A stretch of 6,306 nt of DNA, taken from SD8 sp035528475. GTDB lineage: Archaea > Halobacteriota > Methanomicrobia > Methanomicrobiales > Methanospirillaceae. The stretch is from contig DATKYO010000010.1 in NCBI GenBank assembly GCA_035528475.1, forward strand, positions 1 through 6,306. Reading direction: 5' to 3'. The notes beneath the pieces are model-generated. The model saw only the letters and a list, made by a program, of their open reading frames with translations. It had not been told where the DNA came from and searched no databases. Shown one piece after another: positions 1 to 5,403 of the stretch (its first letter is position 1; each line of letters begins with the position of its first letter). The translations under genes and the position numbers were made by a program.

Positions 1-158
1 AGGCAACCGTCCAGGTCAATTCCGGCCAGGTCACGCCTGTCGATGCCACACTTCAGCCCCAGCCTACCGCTGCTCCGACAAAAGCGGGATTGAGCGTGCC
101 TCTCATTGTCCTCTCAATGGCATTTCTGGCCTTGCTGATTCATCGAAAAGAAAAATGA
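1..158 (+). CDS. C-terminal end of a secreted/surface protein with a membrane-anchor or sorting tail (5' partial)
   Basis: Only the last 51 codons are present; the reading frame is open from codon position 3 to the TGA at 156-158, and the start lies outside the window. The visible protein has a Gln/Val/Thr-rich stretch, then a Pro/Thr/Ala-rich linker (QPQPTAAPTKAG), one hydrophobic segment of about 17 residues (LSVPLIVLSMAFLALLI) and a basic tail HRKEK. This tripartite plan is that of archaeal C-terminal sorting or anchoring signals (the PGF-/PEF-CTERM type handled by archaeosortases) and is common on cell-surface proteins of methanogens. I do not see the exact PGF or PEF triplet, so assignment to a named subclass is inference; a plain C-terminal transmembrane anchor is the alternative. 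Nothing can be said about the extracellular function. The gene ends at a strong terminator. Confidence 0.7.
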   Translation, partial: ATVQVNSGQVTPVDATLQPQPTAAPTKAGLSVPLIVLSMAFLALLIHRKEK

Positions 159-167
159 TATTTTCTG

Positions 168-201
168 GTCAGGCTTTCCGGGCCTGACAAAAATTTTTTT
201 T
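168..201 (+). terminator. Intrinsic-type terminator of the surface-protein gene
   Basis: A perfect 7-bp stem, GTCAGGC (168-174) with GCCTGAC (182-188), encloses a 7-nt loop. It is followed by five A and then eight T (194-201). It starts 9 bp after the stop codon of the upstream gene. Archaeal RNA polymerase terminates mainly at the U-tract, so the T8 run is probably the active part and the hairpin may assist. Confidence 0.75.
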
Positions 202-270
202 ACTACCCGATCGGAAAATGAGTGACGGATACAATGTTTTGAAGTATTCGGACTTTCAATGAACAAATAA

Positions 271-342
271 CGTCCCGGCCGGGATTCGAACCCGGGTCGG
301 AAGCTCCGGAGGCTCCCAGGATATCCACTACCCTACCGAGAC
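271..342 (-). tRNA. tRNA-Arg (anticodon CCG)
   Basis: Read on the minus strand, a full 72-nt cloverleaf folds. The acceptor GTCTCGG pairs with CCGGGAC (one G-U). The D arm has the GG of the D loop and the A20 that is typical of arginine tRNAs. The anticodon arm is GGAGC / CTCCGGA / GCTTC, the variable loop has 4 nt, and the T arm is CCGGG / TTCGAAT / CCCGG. The anticodon at loop positions 34-36 is CCG, reading codon CGG; C35 and A20 agree with known arginine identity elements. The discriminator is G, and no CCA is encoded after it, as is usual in many archaea. The fourth D-stem pair is a U-U mismatch. No intron is needed to fold it. The gene stands alone, convergent with the surface-protein gene. 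Confidence 0.95.
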
Positions 343-376
343 CAATGTAACATGTACCTCTCATTCCAGCATCAAG

Positions 377-386
377 ATTTTAAATC
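377..386 (-). promoter_or_regulatory. Candidate TATA box for tRNA-Arg
   Basis: On the minus strand the sequence reads GATTTAAAAT, centred about 39 bp before the mature 5' end of the tRNA, which would place transcription start roughly 13 nt before the tRNA. A second AT-rich block (TTAATATATA on the minus strand, 411-420) lies farther out and could be used instead. The rest of the 198-bp gap between the tRNA and trkH (343-540) shows only the A6/T6 terminator candidate and no convincing gene. Confidence 0.45.
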
Positions 387-520
387 GCGGCCGGACGAAT
401 GGCACATTCCTATATATTAACGCAGGTCATCCTCAAAAACATTTGGAAGCGGATGAATTATTGAGATATAATTCCGGTTATTTCCTTTTCCTGCAACTTT
501 ATATCAGGATAAAATCACCC

Positions 521-526
521 AAAAAA
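521..526 (-). terminator. U-tract terminator candidate after trkH
   Basis: Read on the minus strand, a T6 run occurs 15 nt after the TAA of the trkH-like gene. There is no clear GC-rich stem in front of it. A bare U-tract is sufficient for archaeal RNA polymerase in many cases, so this is a plausible but unproven end of the transcript. Confidence 0.4.
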
Positions 527-540
527 TGAGGCAATATTCC

Positions 541-2004
541 TTATACCGCTTCAAATCCCCTGATGATACTCATCCACAGGATCAGGACCGGCACGATCTC
601 AAGCCTGCCAATCCACATGACGAAGATGAAAAGCCACTTGATCTGGATCGGAGCTGCAGGCGTGAAGTATCCCGACCCCAGACCCACGTTACTGGCAGCT
701 GATACCAGGTCAAAGATAGTCAGTTGGGTTGGCGTTGATGCGGGAGCAATGTGAAGAGATATAACTGTTGCCAGGAAGATCATCAGCACCCACAGGACAA
801 TTATCAGCATATTCTTGGACAGCTCCAGTTCAGAGATCTTTTTTGGTATATTTCTGCCATTGTGCTTGAATGGGACAAGCACCTTACTGCTCACGAAAAA
901 CCTCTTAAACCACCAGAGCAGGCCTTCGAATCCCAGTATAATCCTGTTCAACTTGATACCCCCGGAAGTGCTTCCCGATGCCCCGCCAATCATCATCAAA
1001 AAGATTATCACTATCACGGGGATAGGGCCCCAATTCATTGAGGAATTCTGCAATCCACAACATGTTAACCCGGATATGGTGCAGAAAAATCCCTGCCTTA
1101 CTGCCTCTGTAAGTGGGTATTCATTGAACATGAACAGGTTGAACGAGACCACCAGCGAGCCGGACAGTGCAAGTGCCAGGAGAAGGCGCACCGTGGGTTC
1201 TTTCCAGAACATCTCGATTCTCCCTCGCGAAAAGAAAAAGAAGTACAGCTTGAATGGCACGGCTCCTGCAAGCATGACAGGAAGAAGGAGGCCCTCCAGG
1301 AGAGAATTTTGATAAAACGAGATTCCTGCATCATGTAGGGAGAACCCTCCCGTAGCTATGGTTGTCATCACGATATTCAGTGCATCCCAGAGTGGAATCC
1401 CTGTAATCAGGATCATCGCCGTAAACCCGGCGGTAAGCGCGATGTATATTCCCCACATCCTCCGTCCCGTCGAGACAATGCTGGGCATCAGCGCCTCCGA
1501 TCTTCCTTCCGAACGGTAAAGCCGGAACTGTATCAGGCTTGACCGGGACAGCATGGTAATTCCGAATGCCACAACCCCGATTCCCCCGATCCATTGCATA
1601 AATGATCGCCAGAACAGGATGACATGCGGTGTAGTATTCAGCGATGTCATCACACTAAAACCCGTCCCTGTCCACCCTGACATGGCCTCAAAAACACTGT
1701 CAGTGATGCTCATGTGCATACCAAGGAAAAATGGCAATGCACCGACAAACGCAATGGCAAGCCAGGTAAGTGCCACTCCCACCAGGGCAATGGAGAGACG
1801 CGGTTCGAATTCCTTCCTGGGAACGCGGGAGATAATATATCCAAGCAAAAGGAACGTGATGGGCACACTGGCCATAGGAATGATCATGGACCATTCGCTG
1901 TAAATAAAAAGCACCAGGAAGACCAACATCGTGGCAGCTCCGAGGATCTCAAAAATCACACCCATGTCATGAGCAATGAGCCCCAGGTGCCCAAGCCGCC
2001 TCAT
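541..2004 (-). CDS. trkH: TrkH/KtrB-family potassium uptake membrane subunit
   Basis: This 487-residue polytopic membrane protein has the usual TrkH length. The four pore-loop repeats of the superfamily of K+ transporters can be followed: SGWTGTGF (109-116), TTIATGGF (214-221), SGLTCCGL (311-318) and ASNVGLGSG (437-445); each carries the filter glycine. The intramembrane gating loop GGASGSTSGG (340-349) and the late GRLEIVPVL segment (466-474) are also family hallmarks. It should form the K+-conducting dimer in the cytoplasmic membrane and normally partners with a cytosolic TrkA/KtrA-type nucleotide-binding ring, but no such gene is in this window. The third filter has two cysteines (TCCGL) where small or hydroxyl residues are more common. 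The ATG at 2002-2004 has no Shine-Dalgarno sequence before it; Met14 is an alternative start but has no better signal. The gene is divergent from the flavoprotein gene. Confidence 0.93.
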   Translation of the reverse strand: MRRLGHLGLIAHDMGVIFEILGAATMLVFLVLFIYSEWSMIIPMASVPITFLLLGYIISRVPRKEFEPRLSIALVGVALTWLAIAFVGALPFFLGMHMSITDSVFEAMSGWTGTGFSVMTSLNTTPHVILFWRSFMQWIGGIGVVAFGITMLSRSSLIQFRLYRSEGRSEALMPSIVSTGRRMWGIYIALTAGFTAMILITGIPLWDALNIVMTTIATGGFSLHDAGISFYQNSLLEGLLLPVMLAGAVPFKLYFFFFSRGRIEMFWKEPTVRLLLALALSGSLVVSFNLFMFNEYPLTEAVRQGFFCTISGLTCCGLQNSSMNWGPIPVIVIIFLMMIGGASGSTSGGIKLNRIILGFEGLLWWFKRFFVSSKVLVPFKHNGRNIPKKISELELSKNMLIIVLWVLMIFLATVISLHIAPASTPTQLTIFDLVSAASNVGLGSGYFTPAAPIQIKWLFIFVMWIGRLEIVPVLILWMSIIRGFEAV

Positions 2005-2159
2005 ATAAAAGAATAAGTATAGGGTTTGATAATAGCCTTCTCATTTCAATTCGGATTTATTTGCCTTAAAACAAATGGATTTTAGAAGAGACGTGACAGC
2101 ATGTATTTTTTGATCCACTCTTTACGGAACTAATTCCGCAATACCAGGTAACAGCCCAT
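2005..2159. promoter_or_regulatory. Divergent promoter region between trkH and the flavoprotein gene
   Basis: This AT-rich 155-bp spacer must hold the promoters of both genes. On the minus strand, CTATTATC (about 2026-2033) lies about 25 bp before the trkH ATG and could drive a nearly leaderless transcript. On the plus strand, TGTATTTTTTG (2102-2112) lies about 50 bp before the flavoprotein start. Two inverted repeats stand out: ATTTG (2059-2063) with CAAAT (2072-2076), and CGGAA (2125-2129) with TTCCG (2134-2138). The assignments are visual and unranked. Confidence 0.4.
2125..2138. repeat. Short inverted repeat CGGAA-N4-TTCCG (operator candidate)
   Basis: This is a perfect 5-bp inverted repeat with a 4-nt centre (CTAA), ending 21 bp before the flavoprotein start codon. 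Its position, downstream of the best TATA candidate and near the expected transcription start, fits an operator or a small 5'-UTR hairpin. An inverted repeat this short can also arise by chance. Confidence 0.3.
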
Positions 2160-3074
2160 ATGAATATAAACCTCAATACATCGATATGGAATTGTATGGG
2201 CGGGCAGAGAACCCTTGAATGGTCACGAAAGGTGGATACAGGGAAGGGAACGTTTCACCTCTACCTTTACAGGGAGGATTTTTCTGCGGTATTTCCTTTC
2301 ATGTGCCGCTACACCCTTCTCCTGATTTTCGAAAATGAGATACTCGGCATATTCCGGACCAACAGCTACGAGTACTCACCTACTGTCCCCCTTGATGCCG
2401 AATCCTCCGCCTGTAAAGTAGCGGAAGAATGGGAAAGGGACCTTCAGGACGACCCCATTTCCTTCCTTGCATCCCTGCAGGAACGCCATCCCCTGCCTTT
2501 TGGCATTTCCCCTTCCGATGTACTGGTAATCCAGGGAAGCCCACGGTCAGATGGTAACTGCAGCATACTGGCAGGGTGGGTATGTGATGCTGCAACAGAG
2601 GCGGGAAAAACCGTTCAGGTCCTATTCCCGGATGATATGGCCATCCACCCCTGCATTGGATGTTACAGGTGCTTCAATACCGGTACATGCACCTTTGAAG
2701 ACGATATGACCGCAATTATCGGCGCAATCCAGCACTCTTCTCTTCTGGCCGTATGTTCTCCCGTATATACCAACACGGTTCCCGGAATGCTCAAGATCCT
2801 GATCGACCGGTGCCAGGCATACCAGGCCTCGATGGCCCTTATCGGCGGCATCAGGGGACCTGAAGGGCTCATTCTGGGAGTCTGTGGAAGAGTCGGCCAG
2901 GAAAATTTCGGGTGCCTTACCCCGGTGCTGGATGTCTTTATGAAGAATGTGGGCATCAGGCCTTCGGATCATATCCTGGTAAACGGAGTGGACGAGGTCA
3001 GGGATATCAGCACCATCCCCGGCCTGAAGACCAGGGTAAAGAAATCGGTAATCAGGCTTCTGGAAAAGAAGTAG
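2160..3074 (+). CDS. Iron-sulfur flavoprotein / NADPH-dependent FMN reductase family protein with an extra N-terminal domain
   Basis: The protein has 304 residues in two parts. Residues about 119-304 form a flavodoxin-fold domain: strand VLVIQGSPRSDGN (121-133) is the FMN phosphate-binding loop, and SPVYTNTVPGMLKILIDR (200-217) is the second hallmark of the FMN_red/Isf group. Between them, C165-x2-C168-x2-C171-x5-C177 is the compact cysteine motif that binds the [4Fe-4S] cluster in archaeal iron-sulfur flavoproteins. These proteins pass electrons between ferredoxin and acceptors such as O2 or H2O2 in methanogens; the partner here is unknown. Residues 1-118 match no domain I recognise; they include a hydrophobic strand pair (YTLLLIFENEILGIFRT, 51-67) and an acidic helix (82-108). 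The protein should be cytosolic, as there is no signal peptide. The ATG at 2160 has a weak AGGT 10 nt upstream; Met13 is the alternative. It converges on hypD with 14 bp between stops. Confidence 0.88.
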   Translation: MNINLNTSIWNCMGGQRTLEWSRKVDTGKGTFHLYLYREDFSAVFPFMCRYTLLLIFENEILGIFRTNSYEYSPTVPLDAESSACKVAEEWERDLQDDPISFLASLQERHPLPFGISPSDVLVIQGSPRSDGNCSILAGWVCDAATEAGKTVQVLFPDDMAIHPCIGCYRCFNTGTCTFEDDMTAIIGAIQHSSLLAVCSPVYTNTVPGMLKILIDRCQAYQASMALIGGIRGPEGLILGVCGRVGQENFGCLTPVLDVFMKNVGIRPSDHILVNGVDEVRDISTIPGLKTRVKKSVIRLLEKK

Positions 3075-3083
3075 AGAGAGAAG

Positions 3084-3088
3084 AAAAA
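3084..3088 (-). terminator. U-tract directly after the hypD stop codon
   Basis: On the minus strand the TGA of hypD is followed at once by TTTTTCTTCT, a pyrimidine run with five consecutive T. Because the convergent flavoprotein gene ends only 14 bp away, hypD transcripts stopping here would overlap little of it. No stem is visible and the call rests on the T-run alone. I see no comparable T-run on the plus strand just after the flavoprotein stop, so its transcript may extend into the 3' end of hypD as antisense. Confidence 0.35.
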
Positions 3089-4117
3089 TCAGATATTCTT
3101 GATCTTATACATATGCCATATTTTGCAGGCCCCTTCATGACTGACCATGCAGGGCCCTACAGGAGTCCGGGGAGTGCAGACCTTTGAAAAGAGCTTGCAG
3201 TCGTCAGGCTGGGCTATCCCCCGAAGTACCCTGTCGCAGATGCAGGCAGAATGTTTGCCTACGTGTTTGAATTCCACCCCGAATTTCTCCTGGGCATCAT
3301 ATTCGGAAAATTCGGGCCGGAGCCTGAGTCCTGACCCGGGAATAACTGGAAAACCTCTCCATTCAACGTCACTCCGGGAAAAGACCTCGTACATCAATTC
3401 CTGGGCTTTTACGTTCCCTTCTCTTGTCACAGCACGGGGATAGGCATTATCCACCCTGTGTACGCCTTCATGTACCTGCTCTGTCAGCATGAGCAAGGCA
3501 AGAAGAATATCCTCCGCCTCAAAGCCTGCCACCACCTGGGGGACAGGGAAATGCTCGTATTCGTGATATCCCATCACGGTGCAGACATGACCGGGAAGGA
3601 CAAAACCGTCGAGCTGCGCTTCCCCCTGATCGAGAAGCCATTTCATTGCCGGAGGCACCAGCCGGTGACAGGAAAGGATGCTGAAGTTTTCAGGTGGATG
3701 GGAGAGAAGAGTGGCTGCTACCGTAGGTGCAGTTGTCTCGAATCCAACCGAGATAAACACCACCTCTTTTTCGGTATTTCTGGCAATTTCCACCGCCTTA
3801 TGAGCCCCCTGTACCACCCTCACATCACCGCCGCTCGATTCGAGTGAACCGGCAGAACCCGGGACTCTCAAAAGGTCGCCATATGTGGCAACAATACACC
3901 CTTTATTCACCAGCTCCAGGGCTGCATCTATCTCTCCCTGCGGGGTGATGCAGACCGGGCAGCCGGGGCCCATTACGATCTTAAGGCGGGACGGGAGCAC
4001 GCTGCGCAGGCCGGTCCGGGCGATTGCCGCTTCGTGTGTACCGCAAATATGCATGAACGTAAGGTCCCGGTCCAGGAGCCGGTGCAGTTCCTGTGAAATC
4101 TCCTTTCCTATCGCCAT
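3089..4117 (-). CDS. hypD: Hydrogenase maturation protein HypD
   Basis: HypD, with HypC, is the scaffold on which the Fe(CN)2CO group of NiFe hydrogenases is assembled before insertion into the large subunit; HypE/HypF supply cyanide. The family motifs are all present: HICGTHE (23-29, Fe-binding Cys25), GPGCPVC (50-56, redox pair Cys53/Cys56), GFETTAP (125-131), and a C-terminal cysteine-rich block (291-331) with CTPRTPVGPCMVSHEGAC, which carries the [4Fe-4S] cluster. At 342 residues it is slightly shorter than bacterial HypD because the N-terminus before the first motif is short. The ATG at 4115-4117 is the only possible start, since an in-frame stop lies three codons upstream. No other hyp gene is in the window, so hypD is a stand-alone unit here. 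The protein is cytosolic and would serve the hydrogenases of a methanogen. It diverges from the mscS-like gene across 43 bp. Confidence 0.97.
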   Translation of the reverse strand: MAIGKEISQELHRLLDRDLTFMHICGTHEAAIARTGLRSVLPSRLKIVMGPGCPVCITPQGEIDAALELVNKGCIVATYGDLLRVPGSAGSLESSGGDVRVVQGAHKAVEIARNTEKEVVFISVGFETTAPTVAATLLSHPPENFSILSCHRLVPPAMKWLLDQGEAQLDGFVLPGHVCTVMGYHEYEHFPVPQVVAGFEAEDILLALLMLTEQVHEGVHRVDNAYPRAVTREGNVKAQELMYEVFSRSDVEWRGFPVIPGSGLRLRPEFSEYDAQEKFGVEFKHVGKHSACICDRVLRGIAQPDDCKLFSKVCTPRTPVGPCMVSHEGACKIWHMYKIKNI

Positions 4118-4160
4118 TGCTGATTAATACTTTAGTAGAAGCAATCATAATAATACTGAT
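4118..4160. promoter_or_regulatory. Compact divergent promoter of hypD and the mscS-like gene
   Basis: Only 43 bp separate the two start codons. On the plus strand GATTAATACT (4122-4131) lies about 34 bp before the mscS ATG; on the minus strand TATTATTATG (about 4146-4155) lies about 33 bp before the hypD ATG. TATA boxes in these places would give transcripts with leaders of only a few nucleotides, which agrees with the lack of any Shine-Dalgarno sequence before either gene. The two pre-initiation complexes would overlap, so the two promoters may compete. Box positions are inferred by eye. Confidence 0.5.
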
Positions 4161-5243
4161 ATGATAGCAGAGACCGCTGTGAATAACACTTCAATACTCT
4201 CAGAAGGAGTCTTAGGGATAACGGGCAACCTGCTTGCCGCAATTATCCTCATCGCCGGCATAGCGGTTGCAATACTGCTTTTCCTTGCTGTGGGATGGCT
4301 GCAGAGAAAAGCGGAAAGAACCGAATCGCAGATCGATGACATCGTCATGGCCGCGATAGGCACACCGGCAGTGGTTGCGGTGATCGTAATTGCTCTCTAC
4401 TTTGCCCTGCAGGTAGCAGAACTGCCGGCCGGGCTTGAATGGATCAAGGAAAGCAAATACCTGGAAGCCTTCTATATCATCATCGGGGCGTGGATCGTAT
4501 CCAGTTTTGCCTATGACTTTATCAGCGTGTACGGCCACAGGATTGCTTCCCGGACCGAAAGCGACCTTGATGACCGGATGATTGCGCTGGGCCTGGTCAT
4601 TACCAAGTACGTCATCTGGTTCGCTGCCATCCTCATCATCCTCTCCATCCTGGACATCGACATCACCCCGCTACTTGCAGGTGCCGGGATCGTCACCCTG
4701 GCCATTGCCCTGGCCGCCCAGGATATCTTCTCCAATTTCTTCGGGGGAGCGGTTATTGCGGTGGACAAACCTTTCAAACTCCACGACCGTATCAAGATCG
4801 ATCAATATTACGGCGATATAATCAATGTCGGACCTCGTAGCACCCGTTTAAAGACACTGGACAACCAGATCGTGACTATTCCCAACTCGAAACTGGTAGA
4901 CAGCTTCATCACCAATTATGCCCTGCCGGACACGCGGCTGAAAGTGCGGATTCCCGTCGGGGTTGCCTACGGGTCTGACGTAATACGGGTGAAGGAAGTA
5001 ATCCTGGAAGTCGCCCATGAGATGGCAGAGAAATATGACTTTATCCTCACCGAACCCAAACCCCTGGTTTTTTTCCTGGAATTTGCCGATTCAAGCCTTA
5101 ATTTCACGCTGCTTGTATGGACCTGTGACTTCTCCATGAGCTGGGATGTAAAAGACGTGATAAATACCCGGATTTACGAGAGGTTTGCAGAGGAAGGAAT
5201 CGAGATCCCGTTCCCGCAGATGGACGTCCATCTCGACAAATAA
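4161..5243 (+). CDS. MscS-family small-conductance mechanosensitive channel
   Basis: This 360-residue membrane protein has five predicted hydrophobic segments at about 22-47, 66-86, 101-122, 140-164 and 169-201, two more than the three of E. coli MscS. The last is the pore-lining helix with the Gly/Ala packing pattern LLAGAGIVTLAIALAAQDIFSN (171-192) and the turn GGAVIAVDKPFKLHDRI that follows. The beta domain is marked by GDIINVGPRSTRLKT (218-232) and IVTIPNSKLVD (237-247). The alpha/beta C-terminal domain ends with EEGIEIPFPQMDVHL (344-358), the usual MscS tail. In the cytoplasmic membrane it should open under membrane tension and release solutes during hypo-osmotic shock. The segment RTESxhDD occurs twice (53-60 and 131-138), each just before a hydrophobic helix, suggesting that the extra helices form repeated units. 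No ribosome binding site is visible before the ATG, so a leaderless message is likely. Confidence 0.95.
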   Translation: MIAETAVNNTSILSEGVLGITGNLLAAIILIAGIAVAILLFLAVGWLQRKAERTESQIDDIVMAAIGTPAVVAVIVIALYFALQVAELPAGLEWIKESKYLEAFYIIIGAWIVSSFAYDFISVYGHRIASRTESDLDDRMIALGLVITKYVIWFAAILIILSILDIDITPLLAGAGIVTLAIALAAQDIFSNFFGGAVIAVDKPFKLHDRIKIDQYYGDIINVGPRSTRLKTLDNQIVTIPNSKLVDSFITNYALPDTRLKVRIPVGVAYGSDVIRVKEVILEVAHEMAEKYDFILTEPKPLVFFLEFADSSLNFTLLVWTCDFSMSWDVKDVINTRIYERFAEEGIEIPFPQMDVHLDK

Positions 5244-5268
5244 ACTTTCTTTGTGTTCAAATACAAAA

Positions 5269-5278
5269 AATATATAAA
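5269..5278 (+). promoter_or_regulatory. TATA box upstream of the isomerase-like gene
   Basis: AATATATAAA, preceded by an A-rich stretch, is the clearest archaeal TATA box in the window. Transcription should begin about 25 bp downstream, near 5298-5302, leaving a leader of about 100 nt before the ATG at 5404. That is long for an archaeon in which the neighbouring genes look almost leaderless. Confidence 0.6.
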
Positions 5279-5281
5279 ATT

Positions 5282-5403
5282 GGCATCTGTGGCTAAAAAA
5301 TCACGTAAAATGCCGCGTCAGGACGGGAAAAATCCCTGCTACTGTTTTTTCCTGTAAATGCCTGAAGCACAATGTTTTTCCTGCCTCTGGATGAACCAGA
5401 TGT
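5282..5403 (+). promoter_or_regulatory. Possible structured leader of the isomerase-like gene
   Basis: The 160-bp gap between the MscS gene and the isomerase gene contains several inverted repeats. GGCAT (5282-5286) pairs with ATGCC (5310-5314). CAGG (5319-5322) could pair with any of four CCTG copies (5335, 5351, 5361 and 5380). TCTGG (5386-5390) pairs perfectly with CCAGA (5396-5400), a hairpin that ends 3 nt before the start codon. T-runs lie at 5345-5350 (T6) and 5375-5379 (T5). The first repeat straddles the predicted transcription start, so it may act only at the DNA level or in read-through RNA. The region could hold the mscS terminator, a regulatory leader, or both. It matches no riboswitch class that I can defend. 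Confidence 0.35.
5310..5357 (+). CDS. Candidate 15-codon leader peptide ORF
   Basis: ATG at 5310 opens a 15-residue frame, MPRQDGKNPCYCFFL, ending with TAA at 5355-5357. It starts about 10 nt after the transcription start expected from the TATA box, so it would be the first ORF on the message and nearly leaderless. The TAA is followed directly by ATG (5358-5360), which opens a second frame of 34 codons (MPEAQCFSCLW...) running to 5462 and overlapping the start of the isomerase gene out of frame. ORFs this short are frequent by chance; there is no direct sign of translation. Confidence 0.2.
   Translation: MPRQDGKNPCYCFFL

Noticed and set aside
271..342. tRNA-Arg or tRNA-Thr as integration site of a mobile element
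   Set aside because: No integrase, duplicated tRNA 3' end or foreign-looking genes are visible between them; the genes in between are ordinary chromosomal functions.
352..420. Plus-strand ORF of 22 codons upstream of trkH's 3' end
   Set aside because: It overlaps the expected promoter of tRNA-Arg, has no ribosome binding site or promoter of its own, and its composition looks random.
815..1312. 165-codon plus-strand ORF inside the trkH region
   Set aside because: It is antisense to a clearly conserved membrane protein, lacks domain features and is explained by the codon pattern of trkH.
2622..2972. 116-codon minus-strand ORF opposite the flavoprotein gene
   Set aside because: The plus-strand frame carries the FMN and cysteine motifs. 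The opposite frame has no recognisable feature or start signal.
5319..5364. Fragments reminiscent of a cobalamin riboswitch (GGGAAAAATCC followed by GCTACTGT)
   Set aside because: The GCxACTGT box and an AATCC-like piece are present, but the spacing is far too short and the remaining conserved B12-box and peripheral helices are not there. The downstream gene has no evident cobalamin link.
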